From contig OZ010794.1 in assembly GCA_963932465.1 (NCBI GenBank), forward strand, positions 213,355,748 to 213,419,747: a stretch of 64,000 nucleotides of DNA, read 5' to 3'. Shown here one piece after another: positions 44,562 through 55,199 of this stretch. The translations under genes and the position numbers were made by a program. The first letter of the stretch is position 1. Each line of letters begins with the position of its first letter. The notes beneath the pieces are model-generated. The model had not been told where the DNA came from. It saw only the letters and a list, made by a program, of their open reading frames with translations, and ran no database searches. The stretch is from Maratus speciosus. Lineage: Eukaryota; Arthropoda; Arachnida; Araneae; Salticidae.

Positions 44562-45744
44562 CTATGAAAATTCTAAAAGATTTACCGCCCCCTCAATTGA
44601 TTGAATCTAGTATTTGTTCGAGAGTAACGATCAATGGATGTTGAGAATATAAGGTGATAACTCATCGAATTTATCTATGGCATTACCTAGTATTCTAGTG
44701 TGAACTGCTTATCGATGTTGTTTAATAAAAATCTGTGATCATAAAATGCTTCATTCCTTGTCTCCAGGAGAATCTACTAGTGGAAATCTCCATTGTTCTG
44801 ACCATCTGCCACTCGACTGCAAAAATCTTAAGTGTGGAGCGTATGATGGTGACTGCTAAGATTAATCTACTAAACGGAACGGTGAATGTGTCGCCCTTCG
44901 TTTACTTACTTGCAGCAATCTACAAAAAATAATACGAATGCCACATTTCATCGATTCTCAAGGTGCTACTTTTGCTCTTTTTCTTATCGGCCTAAACGAT
45001 TATCGAATACTTCTGTTTGCTCAATTATCGACACTTTCATCTTTTCACAATTACGGCTAATTATTTAACATAAGCCGGTGGGATTTCAACATAAATATAA
45101 TCTTTATGCAAAATACTGCATATACAGAGCGCGTAGGGATACTGGTTTTTTTATACTTTCACTTTCCTAATAATAATGCTGCGTTTAAAAAGACAAAGAT
45201 GACTATCAAGAAATAATGAAACTTCAATAATTCTTATCCATAGATCAATATTTTAATGACCATTTAAAATTAAACGGAATGTAAAGAATAAATATGATTA
45301 TTTTTATCAGCATGTATAAATAGGAAGCAGGAATAAAAAAAAGTATTCCAATAATTAAAATATCTACCCTGCTCACAAATTTTATTTATATATCAAAGTC
45401 TATAAGATTATAGTTTTTTAAGTAAAATTTCCATATTAAGTATTCCATAAATAGCAGAGTGTTGAAATTGCTACATACAAATCGTCATTATTTAAGGGCT
45501 TCACATTTATTGTATATTCTTACATATGTCTACAAATAAACAAGAAGTATGTGTAAATACAACAAATAATGCATCTTAGTTTTGAATAAATAATATTAAT
45601 AGTGACAAATAGGTCCGTAATCTGCACATATGCAATAAGTGCATTTCGTTATCACTATTCCATTATAATAGTCCTTTCCTTATTTAACCTTAGAGTTATT
45701 CAATAAAATAATACGAAGAATAGTAATTTGAAATGCTGCTAACA
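44562..45744. other. Spacer with a possible hAT C-terminal relic
   Basis: At 44800-44925 on the plus strand a frame reads CHSTAKILSVERMMVTAKIN and then VNVSPFVYL. Its spacing recalls the hAT dimerisation domain (SSA..ER.FS...R..L...v..L.FL). The similarity is weak and no catalytic core precedes it. The rest shows nothing recognisable. Confidence 0.25.
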
Positions 45745-47560
45745 AAATGCACATTGTAAGCATCGCTACCATCGAAATACTCAAGGCCAGAGGACACGAG
45801 TTGTGACGTCATTACGAATGGACCGACTTCTCACTAGCGTTAGAATTCACACCGGATAATTTTGAATAGCAATTTTCTTATATTTTATTTGTGAAATAAC
45901 TATCATCTTACAAAACAATAATAACTATATAAAATTACTGGTGAGGTTTCGGAATACCCAAATAAAAATTCAGCCGAATTCCGAATACTACAATGTGCCG
46001 CATCTGGCTGATTTTTTATTGCGGGATTCCAAATTCTTTCCAGTAATTTTAAATAATTATTATTGTTTAGGCTATTTCCATGAGAACTTGTAGTGTAAGT
46101 CACATGCTACGATTTTTGGCTACCAGTATTTTAAAACGGAAAAATGTGACTCATTTTGTCGAAGATATCTGATTAATTACAAGCGTCTACCGACAGAGTG
46201 CAACTTTTCAGCCAAAGCCCGGTTTTCAGCGAAAGATAGATCGCTGGTCCTGCCATCTATGAATCAAAATGTCACACTTATCGCACAAATTTTTGAAGAT
46301 TTCTTTTTTTTTTTTTTTTGGTTTATTTTGTACTGAAATAAATGCATTTATTTATCAAATACATTTGACAGTAAATTCTGGCGCGGAGATTAAAATTAAA
46401 TGGAAAGAAATTCGCCCACCAGAGTTTAAAGAGTCCTAAGCCTGGATAAAGTGTGAAGGGAATTTTTATTTATTTATTTTTTTACTTATAAATAAACAGA
46501 AAGGGAAATTATTACACATATTCACATATACTTCTAAGTGCATAACTAACTATTTGCTTATAAAACTTGTATTATTATTATTATTTAGCTTTAAAGAAAT
46601 TTAATTTCATATTTACTAGCTTAAGATATTATATAAATAATTGAAAGTTTTAATGCTAATCACAGAAGTAACACATATAACTATTATTTTTTTTAAAATT
46701 AATTCATTATTTATCCTGTCAAGAAATAAAAGTTTAATTTAAAGAACCCTCAAAGATCTTATTTTTCATAATAAGATTCTGAATTTATACTTAATAAAAG
46801 ATAAAGTGGGATAAAAAGTAAAATATTAATTCTTTTTACTATCAAGTACCTTCAATAATTTTAGCTAAATTTAAGTTAGCTTTGTAAATGATTTTTATAA
46901 AAAATAGTACAATTTATTGAATTCAAATTCTCATACCCATTCATAATTTTTCAATAACTTAATAAAGAAAATAAATTATTTTTGTATGCAAAGAAAAAAA
47001 AAACTACATTCATTTAAATTAATTCTGACAAATAATCAACTAAGTGAAATAATTTACATAGAAAAGCAACATACCTTTATTTTTCGATTTAAAAAATAAT
47101 AATGTTATATATTTTTAAAATACAGTTAAAAAAAATTAATCTAAAATTTGCATTTAAAATCCTATAAATTAGTTCAGCACAAGAAATTAAATTCTTCTGG
47201 TTTATTTCATGCCGATAGTTGGCACGAAAACAAGGCCTCGGCTGAAAAGTTGCACTCTGCCGCTAGACGCTTGTATTAATTGAATACGGCGAAACAAACT
47301 TCATGAAAATAACTGTGGCCAACACGCATAACGATTTTTATCTCTGTGACTTACACTACATAAACGCATGGAACTACCCTTTAATAAGATGATATATATT
47401 TCAAAAATAAAATAAAAGAAATTGCTATTCATAAATTTTCGGTGTGAATTCCAACACTAGAGAGATGACGATCGATTAGTGATGACGTCAACACTTGTGT
47501 ATTCTGCCCTTGACAATTTCGATTGCAGCGGTTACATATGTTGTAAAAGCGGCCTTTATG
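45745..47560. mobile_element. Large foldback element, arms about 340-500 bp
   Basis: The left arm (45745-46240) contains GAATTCACACCGGATAATTT and GTAGTGTAAGTCACA, then a GAGTGCAACTTTTCAGCC block. The right arm (about 47210-47560) carries the same blocks inverted. The central kilobase is A+T-rich with no recognisable frame. Ends were not resolved to the base. Confidence 0.75.
45914..46067. mobile_element. Foldback MITE inside the left arm
   Basis: AACAATAATAACTATATAAA and ATTACTGG at the left pair with CCAGTAATTTTAAATAATTA and TTATTGTT at the right. The right arm of the host foldback lacks it, so it came later. Confidence 0.75.
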
Positions 47561-47595
47561 GCAAACAGTTTAATTTTGAATCAACAAAAGTTTAA

Positions 47596-47803
47596 CCCTT
47601 CCCGACGCAGTGTGCCCAGGTCGGGATACCTAATTATAATACCAAACTCACGAACTGCACCAAGAATATTTTAGTAAAATTTTGCTTCTTCTATAAACAT
47701 GTAAAGTAACATGTTTTTAATATCTAAAAAAGCCGTTTCTAAATTCCGGTGTCTGTCAATCATTTCATCATTTTACAACAAAAAATGTCTGTGCCGGAAA
47801 GGG
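47596..47803. mobile_element. piggyBac-type MITE, family B
   Basis: TTAA at 47592-47595 and 47804-47807, 208 bp. Left end CCCTTCCCGACGCAG is slightly changed; right end GTGCCGGAAAGGG is intact. Confidence 0.88.
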
Positions 47804-47807
47804 TTAA

Positions 47808-48825
47808 GAAGCATTGGTAAAGTAGGGCAATTTTAAAAATGGCTGTGTTCGAATTATCTTTAGCAGAACATGAATACCATACAAAATAGATTCAGTTATG
47901 TATTCTCTTTCAGAGTAAAAGGATGACACAACAATGTGTTCTTTCTGTGTTCAGGATGTTTTTAACATAAAAAAAACGAGTTTTCCGAAGATTGAATGCA
48001 ATATGCAAATCTGTCACTAAACAGCGTTATTCACTATGCAAAATATATGATTAATATCCAGTATTCGACTCTTTTTTTAACTTAGTTCATGTATGTGAAG
48101 AGGCATTTTCGTAATCGATTTTTCCATTACTTCGTGACATTCTAGAATTATAAAATTATATACACAGGCGTGTTTCTGATGACAATGCAACATTTTAATA
48201 TTCTTAGAGCTTAATTATGAATATATATTAGTAACACTGGACATTTATTGAAGTTCAAAAAATATATGCTTGATAGTAGAATTTTTATTTATAACCATTT
48301 AATTAAGTTACATAACTTCTTTTTGTTCGTATACATTTAACATATTTTAAAAATAAATAACTGGTACGAGACTGTATTTAATCATTTGGCACATGCCAAA
48401 TGACCCCTCAATGTGGTTCTAGCATTAATAAATGTAAGTTAAAATATTTTTACATTTACCGGGAGCAGATACAATTTGGGAAATATTCTTTCAAATGTTC
48501 AAATGGTTACAGATGTACACGATATATAATAATCGAATTGATTATCCACCAAACCGAGATCGTTAAAATATGTCAAATACCTGCAAAACTACAAACATGA
48601 AATGTGTTTAACAGCAAAAAATATAGAACATAATAAAAAAAAAAAAACGTAATTTATATATTTTAGATACGCTTTTGTTTTATTTCTATACTCTCTTTCT
48701 ATGTAGATATATTTTTAAATAATAAAAATGGATAATTTAGAGCGAATAATTTATTTTTAATTTATTATAGTTCATATCATTATTTTGAAACACAAACACA
48801 GAATATCAGCGTGAAAAATGTCAGC
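47808..48825. other. A+T-rich stretch, nothing recognised
   Basis: No frame or repeat end recognised. A 66-codon frame at 48400-48600 has no recognisable motif. Confidence 0.5.
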
Positions 48826-49640
48826 CGTAAAAGAAAACGTCTTATTTTACTTATTTTATAGAAGATGTAAATTTTTGGCAAAAGTACTAAACTTCTTTAA
48901 AAAGTTTGATGAAATTTCTTACGTGTTTATTCTTCATAAATATCCCATTATATGAGTAGGTTTGAAGCATATTTCCTATGAAATATTAACCTTTTTAAAA
49001 TAAGACACTCGCAAAATTTTAAATATCAACGTTATGGAAATTCTTTAATGTTTACCCATATACTGAGTCTCACATGTTTAGTGCAATCCAAAAAATCACA
49101 CATTTAAAATGAATTTTCAATCTACTCAACTTAGTTTTCTTTTAAAATAACTTCACACTGTCAAATATAAATCTTCAATTGTTACACTTATATTTGATTT
49201 CCCCGGAATGAATCATTTCAGAAAATTCAAACACTTTACTTTTATTTGTCTGTATATTTATTTTAATGCAGAGAGGAAAATTTGCTTTTGAAAGTAGCAA
49301 AAATAATATAAACATACCTTTGAAAAATGTAACAAGTTCACCGAAATATATTTATGAATTCGTATATTTTCATTTCGTTTAACGTTTCCCAGATTGTCCC
49401 TGCTTTCTTCAGAAATAGATTTAACATTTCATTTTATTATATAAGCATCCATTTCATCTTTCAACATATTTATATAACGATAAAGTATCTTAAGTATTCA
49501 GAATTCGTTCATTTTCGTATTCTTTTAATTTCATGCAGAAATTATGAAATGATGTACTAGCAAAAATTTCTGACATAAGGTAAAGCGAAGATTACTATTG
49601 GGAAATAGTTGTAGTTAAATGAAGAAACCAAGCAGCGTTG
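48826..49640. repeat. Segmental repeat R, copy 1
   Basis: Part of a host segment repeated at 50590-52345, 55200-56520 and in part at 57030-57326 plus 58919-59010. Shared blocks include TATACTGAGTCTCACA, TCAAATATAAATCTTCAATT, TGCAGAGAGGAAAA and ATATAAACATACC. A 68-codon frame at 49354 is not recognised. Confidence 0.8.
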
Positions 49641-49977
49641 CCAGGGAATACTTTTTTTTAAATTCAGATTTCTTGATTGGCACTACTACTTTGAGATAGC
49701 GAAATTCTCCCTTTTAATTGGCATATTAATTAAGGCGAAAACAAGGAGAATTTTGCCATTTCCATAGCTGCCAACTCTTCCGCTTTTTCAGACCACAAAA
49801 ATTTAATAGAAACTTTTGCGTTGTTTAATCGGTTGATTAAGGCGATTTATAAAGGTAAAATTTACTATACAATTTTTGTGGTCTGAAAAAGCGTAAGATG
49901 TTGGCAGCTATGCATTTCAGGAAAGTGGTGCCAATCATGAAATCTGAATTTTAAAAAGTAGCCCACTGGCAACATTG
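49633..49977. mobile_element. hAT-type MITE, CAGTGTTGCC family, split by another MITE
   Basis: Starts CAGCGTTGCCAGGGAATAC and ends GTAGCCCACTGGCAACATTG. The inner TTTTGCCATTTC and AGGAAAGTGGTGCC halves are separated by 49763-49912. No clear outer duplication. Confidence 0.85.
49763..49912. mobile_element. Foldback MITE, CATAGCTGCC family, nested
   Basis: Starts CATAGCTGCCAACTC and ends TTGGCAGCTATG, with TCAGACCACAAAAATTT inverted inside. GCCATTTC on the left and CATTTCAG on the right share CATTTC, the target in the host MITE. Confidence 0.88.
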
Positions 49978-50879
49978 AAAGCATGCGCACTTATTGAAAC
50001 ATCAATAGAAAAAGTAAATAAAACTTTGAAATACTTCTAGTAATAAATAAATCGGAAGAAAATAACATTCAAGGTGTGTTTTTTTCTGTAAAAAAAAATA
50101 ATAAAAAAATAACCTTATTTTTACTTGCTTTATCCTCTTCAGACCCGAGGTACACAGATGTGCACCTCTATTATTTACCTCATAAAAATAAACTGTTTGA
50201 TCTTTTTACATTTTGACTTCATTTCTATGTTGTTGATTATTTTTTGCTTTAAAAACAAACCAATAAGAGGCATCATCTATGATCATTTCCTCTTAAAATA
50301 AACGTTATTTTCATCTGAATTTGCAAAATGCCTTCAAGACAGTGTGGTCGAGAAAGTAAATAATTTTCATAATTATTTAACTTAAATACTTATCCATAAA
50401 TTTTTTTTGAGAATTTGTAGATCTTTCGCTTGTTTAAAGATCTTAAATTTGACATTGTGTGTTTTATTTTATTGTTAATTAAATTGATATTTTAGGGATC
50501 TAGTAATTTTACATGCATATTTTCCAAACTAAATTATGAAGTCTCCTAAAATATCAATTTACGAAAAATGGCTTATACTGTCAATTAGGATGACGTTTTG
50601 TTTGTGCAAAAGTAATGATTGAGTATTTCCAGTATTATTTTATCTACAGGTCATAATAGGATAAAGAACATCTTAATTTTTCGAAAAAATTTTTTAAATT
50701 CCTTTATAACATTTTCGAGAAATTTCATTCTTTTTTTTTCTTCATAAATATTCCATTATTGAAGTACGTTTGAAACATATTATCTGTGAAACATTACAAA
50801 ATTTTATAATAATATACGCCCAAGATTTTAAATCTCAACTTTATAGAAATATTTTAATATTTTCCGATATACTGAGTAT

Positions 50880-51034
50880 AGCTGCCAACTTGTATGGATT
50901 TTTGCTACCACTAAAATTTTATAGAAATTTCTGCTTTATTTAATTATCAATATTCATTACAATTCGGTAATTGAATTTGGCAAATTTTTCTATTAAATTT
51001 TAGTGGTAGCAAAAGTCCGTGCAAGTTGGCAGCT
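50880..51034. mobile_element. Foldback MITE, CATAGCTGCC-related
   Basis: AGCTGCCAACTTGTATGG and TGCTACCACTAAAATTTTAT at the left are inverted at the right, ending AAGTTGGCAGCT. Imperfect copies of CTGAGT flank it. Copies 1 and 3 of segment R lack it. Confidence 0.85.
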
Positions 51035-51303
51035 CTGAGTGGCTGAGTCTCACATTTTTAGTACAATCCAAAAAAAATACACTTATTTTAAATGCTTTTT
51101 CAATCTATTGAACTTCATTTTCATTTAAAATATCTTTACATTATCAAATATAAATCTTCAATTGTTAGACTTATACATGATTCCCCCGGAATCTAGCATT
51201 TCATAAAAGTCGAACGCTTTACATTTATTTCTCTGTATATTTATTTCAATGCAGAGAGGAAAATTCACTTGAAAAAGTAGAAAAAATAATATAAACATAT
51301 CTT

Positions 51304-52059
51304 CAGTTTTACCAGTGGGCTACTTTTTTAAAATTGATATTTCTTGATTGGCACCACTTTCTTGAAATAGTAAAATTCACCTTATTTAATGACACATCAA
51401 TTAAGTCGAAAGCAAGGAGAATTTTACCATTTCAGAGATGCGGTGCCAATCATGAAAACTGAATTAAATAATATATTAAATTTAAATAATTAAAAAACTC
51501 GACTGCGTAAAAAGTGAACTAATTATATTTTTCTCATCAATGTGAAACTTTTTTTTATATTACTTACCTATTTTTTTATTTACTTGTATTGATGACTTTT
51601 AAGTTGTGTTTAATTGTTAGTTCCTATCTATAAACACTGTTTTGATGAGGCCTATAGATGTCTATGAAGGTTAGAGTTGAAATAAAGCTAGAGATTCTAC
51701 ATAAACAACTTCCAGGTTGTGTAATATTTAAACAGAGCTTCAGACTGTAAAATAGTCAATGGAGCAACGTCTTCATTTTGAAAGACCTATCCAATGATAT
51801 GTCAATCAATAGGGTGCGTAATTTCTTTTGTCTCTACAGCCATTTGTATTTTACGGTCGCCATTTTGAATTTATTTAAACAAAACCTAGTCTATAACCAT
51901 CGAGCGGTTGAGACGAATCGATAGAGACTTCATTCTTTAAAATCCATGCTGCCGTTGAGATGTTACGAGTATATAAAGAAATCTACATACCCAGATACGC
52001 GTGAAACACACAACTCTTCTTGACAGTCAGGTAAAAATAGTAGCCCACAGGCAACACTG
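51304..52059. mobile_element. hAT-type MITE, CAGTGTTGCC family, enlarged by an insert
   Basis: Left end CAGTTTTACCAGTGGGCTAC, right end TAGCCCACAGGCAACACTG. Flanks CATATCTT (51296-51303) and CAGACCTT (52060-52067) agree at 6 of 8. About 570 bp of foreign, unrecognised sequence sits from about 51463 to 52030, where the family normally has only a short TIR stretch. Confidence 0.8.
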
Positions 52060-52363
52060 CAGACCTTTACAAAATATAAAAAGTTTGTAGGAATATATTT
52101 GTGGACGCGCATATTTTATGTCACGCAACGTATCATAGATTGTCACTGCTTTCTTCAAAAATTATTTAATATTTTAGCTCGTCTATAAGGAACTACTTCA
52201 ACTTTCAACATATTTAAATAACAGTATAACTCTCTTAAGTCTTCAGAATTCATTCTTTTTCTTATTATTTTATTTTTCATGCTGGATTTATATGAAATAT
52301 TGTGCTAACGAAATTTCTGACATCAAGTAAAGCAAAGAATAGTATTCAGAAATAGTGATGGTT

Positions 52364-52510
52364 AACACATTGAGTGCCCCGGTGACTGACACTGAAGATG
52401 AAAAATTTACAATGTTTTAAGTAATTTTTAAGAAAGTATAATCCTGTAACAAATAAAAGGTAAGTAAATTTTAAATAAATTGCTAGTAATTACTTAAAAC
52501 AATATATATA
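52364..52510. mobile_element. Left part of an older TTAA-type element
   Basis: TTAACACATTGAGTGCCCCG and GTGACTGACACTGAA are weakly matched in inverted form at about 54108-54148 (AAGTTCAGTGTCAGTC, then TGACGTGGCGCTTAA). The Tc1 element would have inserted inside it. Tentative. Confidence 0.35.
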
Positions 52511-54049
52511 TACACTGCTCAAAACAATTAAAGGATATTTGAAGTTTTATATAAAATAAAGATATAAACGAAATTTTATTTGCCGAAAATAGAAGAAGAG
52601 AATCACAAATGCAAATTTTTCTGGTTTTCAAACTGTGGAGTATGCAAATTTTGAGTTCGACGTCAAAAACGCCGCTTCAGCGGCAGCGAATGAAATTTGA
52701 CTTTCAACTGGATAAAAGAGAATGAAGACAAGGATGATCGGCATTCAGTGATTGCTTTGTTTCGATGAGTACGATGTCTCAGCGAAGTCATTTGACAGAT
52801 TCAGAAGCTTTGAGAATTGTTGGTAGGTTAGAAGGGGGCCAAACTCAAGCCGAAGTAGCGCAAGCCATTAGAGTGTCACAAAGTGTCAATTCCAGGATCT
52901 GGAACCGTTTTTTGGAGAGTGGATGTGCACTCCGAAGACCAGGGCAAGGTCGTAGACGGGCAACAACGCCCAATGAAGATCGGTATTTAGCGTTAACAGC
53001 TCGGAGACACCAAACCATGAACGCTACTCTTCTCCAACAACACCTTCGCTCGGCTACAGGCCCCACGATTTCAACTCAGACTGTCCGAAACCGGCTCCAT
53101 GCTGTAGGTCTGTATGCTCGCCGACCGATGGTATGTGTTAGATTAACATCAAGGCATCGTCGCGACCGCAGGGAGTGGGCAACCGAGCATGTCAACTGGA
53201 GGAGAAATGAATGGAGCAATATTCTGTTTTCTGACGAGTCCCGTTTTCCTGTGCATCCGGATAATAGGCGTATTTTCATCTGGAAGGACCGTGGCAGTAA
53301 GAATAATCCTGCGTTCGTGCACGAAAGTGTCAGATTTGGCGGTGGAGGAGTGTTGGTGTATGGTGGCATCTCCGTTGACGGGCGCACTGACCTCTACATC
53401 ATTCGAGATGGAGCTCTGACTGGTCGCCGATATAGGGATGAGATCCTCAGACCTATTGTAGTTCCTTACGCTGCAGCAATCGGAGATAACTTCATTTTAA
53501 TGGACGATAACTGCAGGCCACATCGTGCAAACCTGGTGGAGGATTTCCTTTTCGAGGAAGGAATCGTTCGAATGGAATGGCCAGCGTGTTCTCCAGACAT
53601 GAATTCAATCGAGCACGTTTGCGACGCTCTAGGAAGACGAGTTTCTGGCCGCCAACAACCCCCACAAACTCTCCAAGAACTGGAAAGAGCTCTTCTGGAA
53701 GAGTGGGGCAGAATACCCCAATTCGTCCTTAATAGCCTCATTGAGTCCATGCCTCAAAGGTGTTCAACATTTCTGGCCGCCCGTGTGAACCATACTCCCT
53801 ACTGAAAATGATTTTCTTTGAAGAAAACACCTTTTCTTATTCTTTTTTTCTCATATGCACAAATTGTGTTTTTTTTTTCCTTTGGTACACAAATGTGCAA
53901 TAAAATGCATTTTTTTTCTGCCAAACATGTATAATTTATTCTCATATAACCTACTTTGTCTGTCGACCCTGTATCAATCAGCTAAACAGTTTACCAGATA
54001 CAAAATCCACCTAAAACTGCAATATCCTTTAATTGTTTTGAGCAGTGTA
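52511..54049 (+). mobile_element. Tc1-like transposon, complete
   Basis: TA at 52511-52512 and 54048-54049. TIRs CACTGCTCAAAACAATTAAA are identical at both ends through about 27 bp, including the following GGATATT. About 250 bp of leader precedes a single intact transposase frame. Identical TIRs and an unbroken frame suggest a young insertion. Confidence 0.96.
52765..53805 (+). CDS. Tc1-like DD34E transposase, 346 aa
   Basis: The enzyme cuts the transposon out and joins it to a TA target in the nucleus. Residues about 8-60 form the first HTH of the paired-like DNA-binding region and about 70-125 the second; RPGQGRRRA at 58-66 is a basic linker. The catalytic triad is D157 (LFSDESRF), D248 (ILMDDNCRPH) and E283 (SPDMNSIEH), with 34 residues between the last two, so DD34E. 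A glycine-rich box lies at 191-201. Length is normal for Tc1 transposases. Two usually conserved Trp are changed: Y199 in the glycine box (usually VWGG) and C286 (usually HVWD). ATG at 52765 is the first in frame; ATG at 52774 is an alternative. Base composition is less A+T-rich than the surroundings, consistent with recent arrival. Activity is untested. Confidence 0.96.
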   Translation: MSTMSQRSHLTDSEALRIVGRLEGGQTQAEVAQAIRVSQSVNSRIWNRFLESGCALRRPGQGRRRATTPNEDRYLALTARRHQTMNATLLQQHLRSATGPTISTQTVRNRLHAVGLYARRPMVCVRLTSRHRRDRREWATEHVNWRRNEWSNILFSDESRFPVHPDNRRIFIWKDRGSKNNPAFVHESVRFGGGGVLVYGGISVDGRTDLYIIRDGALTGRRYRDEILRPIVVPYAAAIGDNFILMDDNCRPHRANLVEDFLFEEGIVRMEWPACSPDMNSIEHVCDALGRRVSGRQQPPQTLQELERALLEEWGRIPQFVLNSLIESMPQRCSTFLAARVNHTPY

Positions 54050-54499
54050 TATTTTATATCATATTTTAGACCGTCAATCATCGATGAATGACTCGTTCTA
54101 AACGAAAAGTTCAGTGTCAGTCTTTCCGTGACTGACGTGGCGCTTAAATTGATAAATGTATAAACGTTCCAACTCAGTAAAATATCAATAGAAAAAAATA
54201 CTGAAAGACTTCTTGTAAGAAATAAATAATATGAATATATAATACGGAAAAAATTAAGTTTCAAGGTGTGTTTATTTCTGTTTAAAACAGGGGGGGGGGA
54301 TGAATTCTGAGTTTATAATCAAGTTTCTGGGTGAGCGGGAACACACTGTTATAACAATCGTTATACCAAAACTGCGTACATATCAAGCGTACAAACTTAA
54401 TGCTGGAATCGGGCGTAAATTAACATAGCTGTTCCATCTTGTGACGGGGTTGATAATCCGCAAACGCGGAATTTTAGTGTGACGTCATATGACAGAATA

Positions 54500-54882
54500 C
54501 GAGGCTAACGAAAAAGACAGGCTACCACGGTACATTACACGTATCTTTTTTTACAGACCGCTGGAGTCACGTGATGCTCGAATGCACCAATGAAGGTGTG
54601 CGAAAAGAGCATCGTCACTCTAGCAATCTGTAAAAAAAGATACATGGGATGCAGTGTTGCCAGATAGGCTACTTTTTTTAAAATTCAGATTCTTGTTTGT
54701 CACCACATTTTTGGAATGATAAAATGCGCCTTATTTAATGACATATTAATTAAGGCGAAAACAATGGCAATTTTACCGTTTCAAAAAGTGGTAGCAATCA
54801 TGAAATCAGAATTTAAAAAAAGGAGCCCACTGGCAACACTGATGGGATGAACCGCGGTAGTTTGTCTCTTTATTCGGCCTCG
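54500..54882. mobile_element. CGAGGCTAAC foldback element, split by a hAT MITE
   Basis: Starts CGAGGCTAACGAAAAAGACA and ends TTCGGCCTCG. Flanks ACAGAATA (54492-54499) and ACAGAAGA (54883-54890) agree at 7 of 8. The interior pairs around CTGGAGTCACGTGATGCT. The near-perfect relative at 61727-61913 shows what it looked like intact. Confidence 0.88.
54652..54841. mobile_element. hAT-type MITE, CAGTGTTGCC family, exact duplication
   Basis: 190 bp, CAGTGTTGCCAGATAGGC to CCCACTGGCAACACTG. ATGGGATG flanks it at 54644-54651 and 54842-54849. It is the youngest of three nested layers. Confidence 0.96.
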
Positions 54883-55199
54883 ACAGAAGATCTACCATCT
54901 GCGCATATTTCCTAAATCTTAACTAAAATGACATTGCGACCAGTGGGGTATCGAGAAGGGGATGGAGACACCACGAAGTTTTCTTCTGTCTATTTACTAA
55001 GAAACTCCAGCTATTAATCAAGGTGAAAAAACTTTACACTTTTAATGGTGTGAAGTAAGAAAACGGTTAGTCATCTTCCTATAGTTCAAACCCATCCGCT
55101 ACGTGGCGTGTGACCTTGATTGATGTGACCTCCTCTTTAATCTTGTGGTTACCTCTCCCATTTAAGATAAGACACTTACTTTATATCCTGCTTTAGGTT

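Larger units (their letters stand above)
50590..52345. repeat. Segmental repeat R, copy 2, with two insertions
   Basis: Aligns with copy 1 up to the MITE at 50880-51034, then from about 51040 to the MITE at 51304-52059, then on to about 52345 (TTTCTGACATCAAGTAAAGC). Removing both insertions gives a continuous R copy. Confidence 0.8.
54367..55195. mobile_element. CAAAGCG-family element carrying a two-layer insertion
   Basis: Half A starts near 54367 with an eroded TIR and is interrupted at 54500. It resumes at about 54883 with ATCTACCATCTGCGCATATT and passes into half B, ending CTGCTTTAG at 55195. Half order agrees with 7817-8253 read in reverse. Confidence 0.75.

Noticed and set aside
53076..53750. 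Minus-strand open frames of 94 and 103 codons inside the Tc1 gene
   Set aside because: They are antisense to an intact transposase with catalytic residues and have no motifs of their own.
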